IMG/VR virus record: IMGVR_UViG_3300042391_000634
Coordinates: 124,001-188,000 of that record
DNA: 64,000 nt
Origin: a virus
Reading direction: 5' to 3' (one strand)
In this document: one piece after another, positions 9,078 to 17,404 of the stretch
Layout of the letters: the number at the start of each line of letters is the position of its first letter
Position numbering within the stretch: position 1 is the stretch's first letter
Translations under genes and position numbers: made by a program
The notes under the pieces: generated by a model
What the model saw: the letters and a program-made list of their open reading frames with translations, nothing else
Database searches by the model: none
What the model was told of the DNA's origin: nothing

Positions 9078-9454
9078 TATAATGAATAGTTACTTGTTTT
9101 ATTATCGTTTCCATCATTAACCAATCTATCTAAAATCTCACGATCTTCATCAGATAAAGTCAATTTACCCATAGAACCTCCACCACCTGAACCACCGGTG
9201 GTTTGTTTAAGTAAAACACTTTGTAATTTAACTAGTGAAATTTTCTTTTCAGTACAATCGTTTAATATCTTCTGTTGTTCTTTAATAACAGGTCCAATTG
9301 TACTCATGTCTTCGGCGTCCTTCATAAAACTCATCATTTTTCTCAAAATGGTGGATGCAGTATTTCTGTTCTCAACAACATCGTTGTAGATTTCCTGCAT
9401 TAAGGCTAACGCTGAATCAACATCTAATGTAATATTGTTTCTTTGTGTTCTCAT
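9077..9454 (-). CDS. Helical protein with Gly-rich linker; possible small terminase (weak)
   Basis: 125 residues: a long helical segment (about residues 10-85), a flexible GGSGGGGS linker, then a short charged helix. The layout, with a central coiled coil and residues KEQQKILND, loosely recalls T4 gp16 (small terminase), but I cannot match sequence motifs. The gene lies between the sigma factor and the 652-residue baseplate protein and is preceded by a late-type element at 3 bases. Equally it may be a tail assembly factor. Confidence 0.5.
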   Translation of the reverse strand: MRTQRNNITLDVDSALALMQEIYNDVVENRNTASTILRKMMSFMKDAEDMSTIGPVIKEQQKILNDCTEKKISLVKLQSVLLKQTTGGSGGGGSMGKLTLSDEDREILDRLVNDGNDNKTSNYSL

Positions 9455-9457
9455 ATC

Positions 9458-9465
9458 AATAAATA
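9458..9465 (-). promoter_or_regulatory. Late-type element TATTTATT
   Basis: Reads CTATTTATT on the minus strand, only 3 bases before the ATG at 9454. Confidence 0.5.
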
Positions 9466-9468
9466 GAT

Positions 9469-10170
9469 TTATTCTAAAAATCCACCCAAAATACCGTCAT
9501 ATAGTTTCTTATAACGTTTAAGAGAGACTCTAATCTCTTTTGTTGATAAGGAGGTCATTTCTCGTAAAGAGAGTAAGATAAGGTTCTTATTGAATTTGTT
9601 ACCATCACCTACTTGAAATATCTTATCAAAATTACTGAAGATTTCAAGTAATGCGTAACCTAACTTTCTCTCGTTATCAGATAGATTTTTTTCTTTTTCA
9701 ATAAAATTTTCTAAATCAATTGTAAGTTTAGTGATAACAGAACTATAATCAATTACGAATTCATCCGTAACATATGAATGGTCTTTACTATCCTCAAAGT
9801 CGGAAGATATATCATCATAAGAAACCTGTCTATTCTGTTCTTTGGTATCTTTCTGTATTGCTCCCATAAGGTAGTTTTTACAGATGGTTCCAAAATATGA
9901 ATACGCTTTAGTATTCTTTGTGTGGTCAAATTTGTTAATCTTAGTTATAAGAAAAGACATTGTATCGGTATGAATTTCTTCAAATTCCATATCTTTTCTA
10001 TAAAGTTTATAACGTCGAATAATTGATTCAACCATTATAATTAGGGGTTCACGTAAATATTCATTGAATATCTTATTTCTTTCTGTTTCGTCACTACTTT
10101 CTAAGTAATTGACTACCGCCTTCTCTTGATCCTCCCCAAAATATATTTTTTGGGTTCTTGGTCTTGGCAT
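9469..10170 (-). CDS. 55: Late transcription sigma factor, gp55-like
   Basis: 233 residues against 185 in T4. Residues 62-110 resemble sigma region 2: FEEIHTDTMSFLITKINKFD, then TKAYSYFGTICKNYLMGAIQ, the motif typical of phage late sigma factors. The C-terminal part (LREMTSLSTKEIRVSLKRYKK) resembles a helix-turn-helix. It should bind host RNA polymerase and recognise late promoters; TATTTAT(A/T) sites in this window are the obvious candidate targets. The start overlaps the stop of the upstream glycosyltransferase gene by one base. T4 gp33 and gp45, its co-activators, are not seen here. Confidence 0.8.
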   Translation of the reverse strand: MPRPRTQKIYFGEDQEKAVVNYLESSDETERNKIFNEYLREPLIIMVESIIRRYKLYRKDMEFEEIHTDTMSFLITKINKFDHTKNTKAYSYFGTICKNYLMGAIQKDTKEQNRQVSYDDISSDFEDSKDHSYVTDEFVIDYSSVITKLTIDLENFIEKEKNLSDNERKLGYALLEIFSNFDKIFQVGDGNKFNKNLILLSLREMTSLSTKEIRVSLKRYKKLYDGILGGFLE

Positions 10171-10949
10171 TAAGCTATTTCATAATTTATATCTCGTTTA
10201 TTTTTAAAGAAAAATTCTTTCTTTGCACTCTCTAACCAAAATTTAGATTCATCTTCTGTAAGTTTAGAAGAATCATCATTTTTATATAACCAAAATAATG
10301 AGTCCTCTCTAAAATTTAAATGTTGATAACCTATCTTTGGAACAGTCATAATTTTAACACTATTGTGTGTTAATCTTAATAAAAATTCATATCCAAATGT
10401 AAGTTTAATATTATCCTTTAATGAACCGTTATCTTTAATAGTTTTTGTTCTATACAAACCACCTGAAATTTGATAATTTTGAAAGTCTAATAAAACTTCA
10501 TTATCTAACGTTCCTTGTTTTTCTGTAAACCCATAAGCCCAAACTGACTCATTTGTGAAACTAATAAAATTACCTTCACTATTAATGTCCTTAACCACAG
10601 GTAAAAAAACGTCAACATCTGTATATTTTTTTACGTATTCATCGATAGATTTTAACCAAATTGGTTTATACTCATCATCCACTTCTAAAATACTAAACCA
10701 TTCAGTATCACATTTTTCAATACCCAAATTAATTTGAGAACAAAAATCAGTTTTAGAACTATTGGTAACTATGTTAACATCTAATACCTCAGAAATATTT
10801 GTTAATTCAGATTTAACTGAAGGAGGACAAACAATCATTAATTTAACATCTTCGTGAAATTGTTCTACGGATTTAATTGCGTTATCTAACATTACACGGT
10901 AACTATCTTCTATTCTATGTACTGGTAAAATTATTGTTATATTTTTCAT
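10170..10949 (-). CDS. Family 2-like (GT-A) glycosyltransferase
   Basis: 259 residues. The N-terminus NITIILPVHRIEDSYRVMLD is the nucleotide-binding start of GT2 enzymes, and EVDDEYKP at residues 89-96 is the D-x-D-type metal and sugar-nucleotide site. Later SGGLYRTKTIKDNG and FGYEFLLRL fit the acceptor side. It would transfer a sugar from an activated donor to an unknown acceptor (DNA, virion protein or host glycan). It sits between the sigma factor and a second glycosyltransferase with near-zero spacing, so all are cotranscribed. No signal peptide or membrane segment, so it acts in the cytoplasm. Confidence 0.82.
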   Translation of the reverse strand: MKNITIILPVHRIEDSYRVMLDNAIKSVEQFHEDVKLMIVCPPSVKSELTNISEVLDVNIVTNSSKTDFCSQINLGIEKCDTEWFSILEVDDEYKPIWLKSIDEYVKKYTDVDVFLPVVKDINSEGNFISFTNESVWAYGFTEKQGTLDNEVLLDFQNYQISGGLYRTKTIKDNGSLKDNIKLTFGYEFLLRLTHNSVKIMTVPKIGYQHLNFREDSLFWLYKNDDSSKLTEDESKFWLESAKKEFFFKNKRDINYEIA

Positions 10950-10950
10950 A

Positions 10951-12006
10951 TTATTTATCTTCTTGTTTTAAATTTTCTAATGCTTTTGATAATAGTTCAA
11001 TTCTTTTATTTGTAAATGAATTGAAGATAGACAAAATATTATTTTTAGTTATTTCTGTATCATATGGTAATAACGTTTCTTTCATTTTTTCTTTAACTTC
11101 GTTAGTTAATTCAATACCATCTAACCAAGCTAAAACAAATGTACCTAAAATGTCAACTAATTTATTTTCATCATATGTCCACATACCGTTTTCACTTAAC
11201 CAATCAGGTTCTATGTTTGGTATTTTACCGATAATTGGAACACCTGATTTCATTGATTCTAATGGGAATGTTCCAAATGTTGATTCGTCGTCGGCCCATA
11301 ATGAAACCATACAGTCTTTTAATCCTTCAGAGAATTCTTCATAAGTCATTTGTACCATATCTCTAAAAGTAATCCAACGTAAATGTGGATATTTTAAATA
11401 AAACTCAGAAATGAATTTTCTATGTTTAACTCTATCTCTACAACTAATTGCAATATATGGTTTAACAATATCTTCAGTAGGTTTAAAATTATCACCAATA
11501 ATTGGTGGAATAATATGAACTAACATTTCTGGAAAAATTTCATTAATATATTTTTTTGTTGCTTCAGTTGTTACAATTACACGATCAAATCCATAATCAC
11601 TCCAACGACTACCAACAGGTAATGTTTCAAAAATATATTCTTTTTGTTGTACTAACATTATTTTAGTACATCTTACATTTGCCAATTGTTGTAAAACATT
11701 TGAATAATATTCAGGAACAACAATAACGTCATCAATTGAAATATTAATCTTATCTTCTTTAATTGATACGAGTTCTAAAACATCGTATTTTTCACCCAAC
11801 CATTCTGGTTTGATGTATGATTTATCTTCTGTTAAAATTTTTGAATTATATCCATTTTCTTTTAACGTAAGTGCCATATCGTAGATATGTTTAATTGCTG
11901 CTCTCGCATTGTTTTTAGTGTCATATGTTAAAAAATATATGACATTTTCTTTTGTTTCTAACCTTCCTAAGGCTGATTCAAGTTTTTCTATGTTTTCTTT
12001 ACTCAT
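10951..12006 (-). CDS. GT-B glycosyltransferase (GT4-like)
   Basis: 351 residues. The N-terminal Rossmann-like half is divergent (ENVIYFLTYDTKNNARAAIK). The C-terminal half has the donor-site pattern FGTFPLESMKSGVPIIGK at residues 244-261, corresponding to the E-x7-E loop of GT4 enzymes. YIAISCRDRVKHRKFISEFY (184-203) could be the start of the second domain. The substrate cannot be read from the sequence. It overlaps the upstream 94-codon gene by 8 bases and is one base from the GT-A gene, so the two transferases probably act in one pathway. Confidence 0.8.
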   Translation of the reverse strand: MSKENIEKLESALGRLETKENVIYFLTYDTKNNARAAIKHIYDMALTLKENGYNSKILTEDKSYIKPEWLGEKYDVLELVSIKEDKINISIDDVIVVPEYYSNVLQQLANVRCTKIMLVQQKEYIFETLPVGSRWSDYGFDRVIVTTEATKKYINEIFPEMLVHIIPPIIGDNFKPTEDIVKPYIAISCRDRVKHRKFISEFYLKYPHLRWITFRDMVQMTYEEFSEGLKDCMVSLWADDESTFGTFPLESMKSGVPIIGKIPNIEPDWLSENGMWTYDENKLVDILGTFVLAWLDGIELTNEVKEKMKETLLPYDTEITKNNILSIFNSFTNKRIELLSKALENLKQEDK

Positions 12007-12283
12007 CTTCGTCTTCTATTAAAATTTGATTTTTTATTAATGTATTAAATGCAATTCTGAAAGATACCGATGTTCCCTCTTGTGCAAATTTCCCAAGTTC
12101 TTCATCTACGTCATCAATTTCACCTAAAACCCTATCCAAACACATTTTTATAATTTCGTATTTGAATATGTTCACTTCAGTTACTTCTGTTCCGTCTTCG
12201 TCTGGTATTGTTCCACCTGTTCTACATTTTTCTGTGATTCCATCAAGGTCAATGTAGTAGTTTTTTCCAAAGATTTCAACCAT
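11999..12283 (-). CDS. Small acidic protein of unknown function
   Basis: 94 residues, acidic (ends IEDEDE). The body VNIFKYEIIKMCLDRVLGEI..VDEELGKFAQEGTSVSFRIAFNTLIKNQI looks like a real folded helical domain. Its first 103 bases overlap the 3' end of the HAD-like gene in another frame, and it overlaps the following glycosyltransferase by 8 bases. No family recognised. Confidence 0.62.
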   Translation of the reverse strand: MVEIFGKNYYIDLDGITEKCRTGGTIPDEDGTEVTEVNIFKYEIIKMCLDRVLGEIDDVDEELGKFAQEGTSVSFRIAFNTLIKNQILIEDEDE

Positions 12284-12867
12284 GGTTCTTGTATTTCATT
12301 TAATTTAGTTATTTCTTTACCATAAGTAAAGAATTGATTATAAGTGGTATTAAATTTCATTCCTATTTTATTTTCGGGACATAAATCTAAAATACTTTTA
12401 TTGTCGGTAATCCATACATCACATTTACTCCAACAATCTTCAATATCTTTAGTTTTAATAAACTTAATATTATTACCAAGATATCCATTTTTTGATAAAA
12501 AGAATAGTGTTGCGGGTTTTGATTTACCTAACTCGTTTAACCCAACTAATGTAAAGTTGTGTTCAGTATTTTCAAATAAAATTTTGTGTAAATCTGTGAA
12601 AGTGGTGGAATAACTTATTCCGGCATGACCAAAAATCTCAATAGGGTATTCAATGAATAAAAAGTTTTCAAACTCTTCTTGTGATTGAAATTTGTAAGAA
12701 TTTAAAAGATTATCATTTTGAATAGGTTCAGTAACCGCATATTCAAATGTGTTTTCTTCTTCACCTTCAATTATAATATCACTATTAAAATATGATTCAT
12801 TATAATGATAATCAAACTTTTGAATTGTATTTCTTAAAACACCATCAATACTAATATATATTTCCAT
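12181..12867 (-). CDS. HAD-like protein with substituted nucleophile
   Basis: 228 residues. The start IYISIDGVLRNT mirrors HAD motif I (hhhDxDGVL), but the position of the nucleophilic Asp is Ser8. VWITDNKSILDLCPENKIGM (about residues 151-170) fits the acidic motif IV, and NFTLVGLNELGKSKPATLFF could carry motifs II and III. It resembles the phage 5'-nucleotidase/HAD group but probably lacks phosphatase activity unless another residue substitutes. The last 34 codons overlap the next gene and give a low-complexity T/Q/E tail (VEQVEQYQTKTEQK), so the natural protein may have grown by stop loss. Confidence 0.6.
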   Translation of the reverse strand: MEIYISIDGVLRNTIQKFDYHYNESYFNSDIIIEGEEENTFEYAVTEPIQNDNLLNSYKFQSQEEFENFLFIEYPIEIFGHAGISYSTTFTDLHKILFENTEHNFTLVGLNELGKSKPATLFFLSKNGYLGNNIKFIKTKDIEDCWSKCDVWITDNKSILDLCPENKIGMKFNTTYNQFFTYGKEITKLNEIQEPWLKSLEKTTTLTLMESQKNVEQVEQYQTKTEQK

Positions 12868-12904
12868 TATAAAAATATACGATGATTAAAATCATAAGTA
12901 AATA

Positions 12905-13639
12905 CTAATCATATCTTTGTAAAATATCACCAATAATTGGATTACGAACAATGTCTTGCATTCCAAACTCAAAAATTCCAATTCCTTTAACATCTTGTAA
13001 TCTCATTTTAGCATCGAATAAACCAGATTTAGTTTTATCTCTAAATTTATCTGATTGTTCAAGATCTCCTGAAATAAAGAATTTTGAATTAAATCCAATA
13101 CGAGTTAATAATAACTTAATCTGTGATGGGGTGGCATTTTGAGCTTCTTCAAAAACAAGAATAGTATTATCTACGTTCCAACCTCTCATATAAGCAAGAG
13201 CAGCAACTTCAATGTAACCTTGGTCTTTTAATTCTTCGCGAGCCTCTTTACCAATAATTTTATTTAATAGATAATATGATGGATAAATGTATGGGTCTAA
13301 TTTCTCTTCTAAACCCCCTGGAAGTGACCCTAATTTCTCCTCAGCTTCAACTGCGGGTCTTACTATGATAATCTTCTCATACTTGTTAGAATCGTCGTAT
13401 AATAGGTCTACCGCACGTTTCATTGCTATGTAGGACTTACCTACACCTGCTGGACCGAAACATAATGTAATTTGATTTTCTCCAAGAATGTTCCAATATA
13501 TTTCTTGGTTTTTTGTAAGGAACTTTTCTTTAGGACGTTTAATGATTTGTCTAATCCTATCTTTATGTGATATCTTCTTCTCTTCTACTAATACAGGTGG
13601 TGGTTGGTGAGATGTTTTGATTCTTGTTTTATAAGCCAA
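12905..13639 (-). CDS. phoH: PhoH-like ATPase
   Basis: 244 residues, the single-domain phage form. Walker A is GPAGVGKS at residues 62-69. The Walker B region reads TILVFEEAQNATPSQIKLLL, with Glu where most PhoH proteins have Asp (DEAQN). FISGDLEQSDKF is the conserved sensor stretch. PhoH proteins are NTPases linked to RNA handling; the phage role is unproven. No ATG precedes the conserved domain, and the upstream stop leaves TTG at 13639 as the best start. A TATTTATA element lies 32 bases upstream. Confidence 0.88.
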   Translation of the reverse strand: MAYKTRIKTSHQPPPVLVEEKKISHKDRIRQIIKRPKEKFLTKNQEIYWNILGENQITLCFGPAGVGKSYIAMKRAVDLLYDDSNKYEKIIIVRPAVEAEEKLGSLPGGLEEKLDPYIYPSYYLLNKIIGKEAREELKDQGYIEVAALAYMRGWNVDNTILVFEEAQNATPSQIKLLLTRIGFNSKFFISGDLEQSDKFRDKTKSGLFDAKMRLQDVKGIGIFEFGMQDIVRNPIIGDILQRYD

Positions 13640-13671
13640 AGTGAATAGTTTTAATTGTTCCGTTTATTGTT

Positions 13672-13679
13672 TATAAATA
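13672..13679 (-). promoter_or_regulatory. Late-type element TATTTATA
   Basis: Reads GATATTTATA on the minus strand, 32 bases before the presumed TTG start of phoH and just after the dut stop. Confidence 0.45.
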
Positions 13680-13682
13680 TCA

Positions 13683-14330
13683 TCAAACACCGGTAGATCC
13701 AAAACCACCTGACCCTCTTTCTGTATTAGATAATTCAGGAACCTCAGTCATATATATGGTAGGATAAGGTAATATGATAATCTGAGCACCTCTTTCACCC
13801 ACTTTATATTTAATTGAGTCTAAACCTTGAGTTTTCTTGAATGTTGCTTGTAATTCTCCTCTATATCCACTATCAATAACACCAACACAATTTGATAATA
13901 TTAAATCTTGATTTCTAACTGATGAACGAGGAAATACTAACCCAACATAACCTTTAGGAATTTCCATCGCAATACCAAAACCATATGAAACACTAAAAGA
14001 TGTATTTTCGATTTCTTTTGTAATGGTTAAATCCATACCAGCATCACCAACTTTTGAGTATGAAGGAATAACCGCATTAGAATCTAATTTTTTTACTTTA
14101 ACTAAAACACCACCACCCGTCATCGTTGATTGAGTGTTAATTATATTTTGTTCAGTAACAGGAGGAGTTCCTAAATCTTCTTGTAATTTATTTAATAAAT
14201 CATTTAATTCAGTAACAAAATTTAAATCAATTTCATCGTCATCCGATCCTATTGTTTTTTCAAAACCTTCTAATTGTTTTAGATAGTTTTCAACATCTTC
14301 TTTTTCCATTCTATTTGTTTTTCTTTTCAT
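13683..14330 (-). CDS. dut: dUTPase with N-terminal extension
   Basis: Hydrolyses dUTP to dUMP, keeping uracil out of DNA and feeding dTMP synthesis. All five trimeric dUTPase motifs are present: GDAGMDL (95-101), PRSSV, GVIDSGYRGEL, GERGAQIII and the C-terminal RGSGGFGSTG. Usual family length is about 140-150 residues; here about 74 extra N-terminal residues are helical and acidic (VENYLKQLEGFEKTIGSDDD) and have no recognised domain. The start overlaps the upstream gene by 20 bases. The extension might mediate multimerisation or contact another replication protein. Confidence 0.92.
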   Translation of the reverse strand: MKRKTNRMEKEDVENYLKQLEGFEKTIGSDDDEIDLNFVTELNDLLNKLQEDLGTPPVTEQNIINTQSTMTGGGVLVKVKKLDSNAVIPSYSKVGDAGMDLTITKEIENTSFSVSYGFGIAMEIPKGYVGLVFPRSSVRNQDLILSNCVGVIDSGYRGELQATFKKTQGLDSIKYKVGERGAQIIILPYPTIYMTEVPELSNTERGSGGFGSTGV

Positions 14331-14526
14331 CCAACCATTTATCTAACGCCTTAATTCTTTGTTTAAGGTTATCGTCTTGGGGTCGTAAACATATCTCTAC
14401 AAATAAATCGGTAATCCTTACCAACTCTTCAAGAGTAACAGAAACACCAACTGATGTTACATATTCCAATGCCATTTTACTTTGTGATTGACGCATGATT
14501 TGTATCTCACGACTATAAAATTCCAT
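14311..14526 (-). CDS. Small helical protein of unknown function
   Basis: 71 residues, helical, ending KQRIKALDKWLDEKKNK. It overlaps the 5' end of dut by 20 bases and follows the DUF4494-like gene closely, so it belongs to the same leftward transcript. No family recognised; the coding call rests on context and regular codon use. Confidence 0.55.
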   Translation of the reverse strand: MEFYSREIQIMRQSQSKMALEYVTSVGVSVTLEELVRITDLFVEICLRPQDDNLKQRIKALDKWLDEKKNK

Positions 14527-14546
14527 ATCAGTTGGTGTTTAAATTG

Positions 14547-14783
14547 TTATTTACTTTTGTAATACTCGGGTGTGTTCTTTTCGTCGATAACACACTCAAT
14601 TGGAAATTTAGCGACACTTAAACTTTCGCTACCTCTAATGTCACCTTCACGATATCTTGCCGCAACAATTGTTGCTTCTTCTACCGATTCGGCTTGAATT
14701 ACGTATTTTACTTTTTTAACACGAGGGTTTCCTTCTCTGTCCATTTGTTCGGTTTCATAACCGATTGTAACTTGATAATACAT
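14547..14783 (-). CDS. DUF4494-like protein
   Basis: 78 residues. The pattern YQVTIGYETEQMDREGNPRV followed by KKVKYVIQAESVEEATIVAA and PIECVI matches my recollection of DUF4494, a small alpha/beta domain of unknown function common in Bacteroidota genomes. Its presence supports a Bacteroidota host. It lies 7 bases downstream of the second GT-B glycosyltransferase gene. Confidence 0.6.
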   Translation of the reverse strand: MYYQVTIGYETEQMDREGNPRVKKVKYVIQAESVEEATIVAARYREGDIRGSESLSVAKFPIECVIDEKNTPEYYKSK

Positions 14784-14790
14784 GTTGTTT

Positions 14791-16014
14791 CTATTTAATT
14801 ATTGATTTAAAAAATTCTACTCTATCTTTACATACTTTCTTTAATGAGTATGTATCTTTAACTGTTTCATATAAACGGTTTCCTAAGTCTTCAATCATAT
14901 TAGGATTTTCCACTAAACGTTTCATATGTTTCGCCCAATCTTTATGATTCTTTTTTGTTCCTACTAATAACGCATTTCCTTTATCGTTAAATTTACCTTC
15001 ATCAACTGCCGAAATTAAATCAATTGTAAAAGGGTCAACATCACTTGCAATAATTGCCTTCTTAAAAAATCCAGCCTCAATTATTTTCAATTGTGATTTA
15101 TTTGCGTTAAACACAGATTCAACTAACGGTGCTAATGAAACATCAAAGGTATTATAATTTGTCGCGTAGGTATTAATATTTTTAGTCCATCTTCTTCTAT
15201 ATGGTTCGTTTTCATCATTATATGGAGTTTCCACAAATGTTTCTAAATAACTTTTATATTCGGGACTTAACACTTTATAATTGTCTGTAAAGAATTTTTC
15301 ATACTTATACCAAACAGTCTCTATAGGTTGGATAGGTCTATTTTTTTGTTCTTTTGTTTCTGGATTAATTTCAGTAACACTTCCTCTTAAATCAAATCCA
15401 CATAAAACAAATTGAACTTTGTCTTTAAAAGAATTGTGTGTGGATGAAATACCATTTTCCATTAATTCTAAATCATAAAGATGTGATGAACCACCTAACC
15501 AACCAAATCTAATTTTGTCTGATTTTACAATTTCATTTTTAAATTGTGGTTCATCTTCATTAACTGCATTTGGGAAAACCTCAACATTCTTTACTTTTAA
15601 TTTATCCTTAATTGTTTTTGCAAAAATAGATGTTGTAGTTGTTACATAATCAACCTCCTTTAACATCTCCATCTTCATCTCACCTATTTTATTATTCTTA
15701 ATTGCATAATACATTGGGTGTCTTTGGTCTACAAACCATAAATCGTCAATATCCATTATGGTAATAATACCTTTAGATTTTAACCATTTAATTCTTTGAA
15801 TATTATTAGCGTGGTTTGTTTGATGAATAAATGTATGAAATACAACAATATTATAGTTTAAAAAAACTTCATCTCTATCCTCAACGTTATATGATATATC
15901 AACATGGACATCATCAGAATGTTTATCACCAATTAAAACATATGGATCTGTTATTCTAAATTTACCCACACCAAATTTATCTGAGGGAATTGCTAAAATT
16001 CTTATTTTCGACAT
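14791..16014 (-). CDS. GT-B glycosyltransferase (GT4-like), third transferase
   Basis: 407 residues. MDIDDLWFVDQRHPMYYAIK (about 92-111) is a motif shared by phage and bacterial GT-B enzymes, RFGWLGGSSHLYDLEL (about 169-184) begins the second Rossmann domain, and KSQLKIIEAGFFKKAIIASD (about 309-328) is the donor-binding loop with the conserved Glu. It differs from the transferase at 10951, so the phage encodes at least two GT-B enzymes plus a GT-A enzyme. The acceptor is unknown; virion or DNA glycosylation are both possible. Confidence 0.82.
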   Translation of the reverse strand: MSKIRILAIPSDKFGVGKFRITDPYVLIGDKHSDDVHVDISYNVEDRDEVFLNYNIVVFHTFIHQTNHANNIQRIKWLKSKGIITIMDIDDLWFVDQRHPMYYAIKNNKIGEMKMEMLKEVDYVTTTTSIFAKTIKDKLKVKNVEVFPNAVNEDEPQFKNEIVKSDKIRFGWLGGSSHLYDLELMENGISSTHNSFKDKVQFVLCGFDLRGSVTEINPETKEQKNRPIQPIETVWYKYEKFFTDNYKVLSPEYKSYLETFVETPYNDENEPYRRRWTKNINTYATNYNTFDVSLAPLVESVFNANKSQLKIIEAGFFKKAIIASDVDPFTIDLISAVDEGKFNDKGNALLVGTKKNHKDWAKHMKRLVENPNMIEDLGNRLYETVKDTYSLKKVCKDRVEFFKSIIK

Positions 16015-16066
16015 TAATCATTAATTATATTGTTATAATATAACTAAAAAAAATGAAAAAACAAAA

Positions 16067-16636
16067 TTACTTTGCTTTATTTACTCCTGTGATTTTACCT
16101 TTGAATATCGAATCTCCTACCTTTAATACTAAATTTTCATTGATTGAAGATGTTGTGGATGCAGTAAGGATTTGATTTAATTTTTCATCCATTACTTTAC
16201 GAACTGTATTCTCAATAAGAACGGCCATTGCATTCATATCAATATTGTTATTAACAATAGTTTGTTTTGGTTGTGCCGATGGTCTTGTTGCCACACCTTC
16301 TTGTTCCATTAAACGTTTTGCACCTTTAACAAAATCCATATCTAAAGTATCATTTAAAGAAATTTGTTGAATTGGATTTTCCATCATTGCTTTTTTAATT
16401 GCGTCAGGTAACTTTGAATTTTGAATTTTATCAACACTCATATTAGCACCTACAGGTCTTGTATTAGGTTGTTGTGGGGTCTGCATTTCCATTAATTCTG
16501 ATGGGTCGGATCTTAACATTTCACTATTAACATGACCTCTTTCATAATTTCCACCATCCACTTTGTTCATAATTTTTTTAGCTTGAACTAATTTTTTCAT
16601 TAAATCGTTAGACGATATTGTTCCTTGTTGTGCCAT
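16067..16636 (-). CDS. Unknown protein, possible virion-associated
   Basis: 189 residues. The N-terminal half is low in hydrophobic residues, with many Gln, Pro and Met (MEMQTPQQPNTRPVG). A predicted helix (NAMAVLIENTVRKVMDEKLN, about 133-152) is followed by a small beta-rich end, NLVLKVGDSIFKGKITGVNK, that could be an SH3-like or binding module. The late-type element 3 bases upstream argues for late expression with structural genes. No family recognised. Confidence 0.55.
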   Translation of the reverse strand: MAQQGTISSNDLMKKLVQAKKIMNKVDGGNYERGHVNSEMLRSDPSELMEMQTPQQPNTRPVGANMSVDKIQNSKLPDAIKKAMMENPIQQISLNDTLDMDFVKGAKRLMEQEGVATRPSAQPKQTIVNNNIDMNAMAVLIENTVRKVMDEKLNQILTASTTSSINENLVLKVGDSIFKGKITGVNKAK

Positions 16637-16639
16637 GTT

Positions 16640-16647
16640 AATAAATA
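16640..16647 (-). promoter_or_regulatory. Late-type element TATTTATT
   Basis: Reads ATATTTATT on the minus strand, 3 bases before the ATG at 16636. Confidence 0.5.
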
Positions 16648-16669
16648 TTTTATATAATAATAAACCTTT

Positions 16670-17404
16670 TTAAGAAAACATTAAACGCTTAATATTTTTA
16701 ATACTTTCTTGTAAATTTTTATTTTCTTCATCTTCCTCAGGATTAACAACCGGTTTTTCTTTCTGTTTTGGTTGTGGTAATTCTTTTACTTTTGGTTCCT
16801 CAGGTGTTGTTGGTTCAGGTTTTGATACAACTTTTTCTGGTTTAGTTTGAGGTTTTGGTTGTGGTAGTTCCGTTGTCTTCGGTTCCGTAGGTGTTACTTC
16901 GGGTTCCGTAGGGGTTACCTCAGGTTCCGTAGGGGTTACCTCAGGTTCCGTTTGAGTTTTAGGTTTAATTATTCTTGGTTTCTTAACCTCAGGTTTTTTA
17001 GTCCAATCTGTTGTTACATATGTTACACTTAGTCCGCTATCATCACCTTCTTTATAACCTGGTCTTTTTTCATCAAAAATTTCATCTGTTATTTCTGTTC
17101 CACTCATTCTACTTAACATAAATGTCCTCCATCCATGTTTGGCAAATCCTTTTTTTGATACGGACGGTGGTTGAACAAACGCTCTCATTACTAAATTACC
17201 CTTTTTACTTAATCCCAAAGCAACCACTTCCGCCTTTACACGATATCCAGCCTTTACACTATTTTTTTTAGGTTTTCTTGGCCCTGAATAATAGAATGTA
17301 ATTTTCTTCCTATTTTTGATGGCATCAACAATAGGTTTTGTTCTTGTCGTTTTAAGTGCAAGTTGTTCTTCTAATATTTCAAATATGGTATTTGTAAAAC
17401 TCAT
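16670..17404 (-). CDS. WYL-like domain protein with TPTEPEV repeats
   Basis: 244 residues. Residues about 25-115 (IVDAIKNRKKITFYYSGP ... RVKAEVVALGLSKKGNLVMR ... GWRTFMLSRMSG) have the order of a WYL ligand-binding domain: basic helix, Y-x-G strand, then a strand-rich body ending in an R-hxLxRhxx motif. No helix-turn-helix precedes it, unlike bacterial WYL regulators. The linker holds three TPTEPEV repeats and is rich in Pro, Lys and Glu. The C-terminus (SIKNIKRLMFS) resembles that of the 163-residue protein at 18098. The N-terminus ILEE could be a prohead-protease site. It overlaps the upstream repeat gene by one base. Confidence 0.6.
   Translation of the reverse strand: MSFTNTIFEILEEQLALKTTRTKPIVDAIKNRKKITFYYSGPRKPKKNSVKAGYRVKAEVVALGLSKKGNLVMRAFVQPPSVSKKGFAKHGWRTFMLSRMSGTEITDEIFDEKRPGYKEGDDSGLSVTYVTTDWTKKPEVKKPRIIKPKTQTEPEVTPTEPEVTPTEPEVTPTEPKTTELPQPKPQTKPEKVVSKPEPTTPEEPKVKELPQPKQKEKPVVNPEEDEENKNLQESIKNIKRLMFS
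16881..16943 (-). repeat. Three 21-bp tandem repeats encoding TPTEPEV
   Basis: Units at 16881, 16902 and 16923; the last two are identical and the first differs at a few positions. A partial unit follows. The length keeps the frame, so copy number can vary. Confidence 0.95.

Noticed and set aside
9077-9454. Firm call as small terminase gp16
   Set aside because: Only general coiled-coil layout agrees; no large terminase lies next to it and no sequence motif matches.
10877-11344. 155-codon plus-strand open frame opposite the glycosyltransferases
   Set aside because: It is antisense to two clear enzyme genes, and its Ser/Asn/Phe-rich composition is that of a shadow frame.
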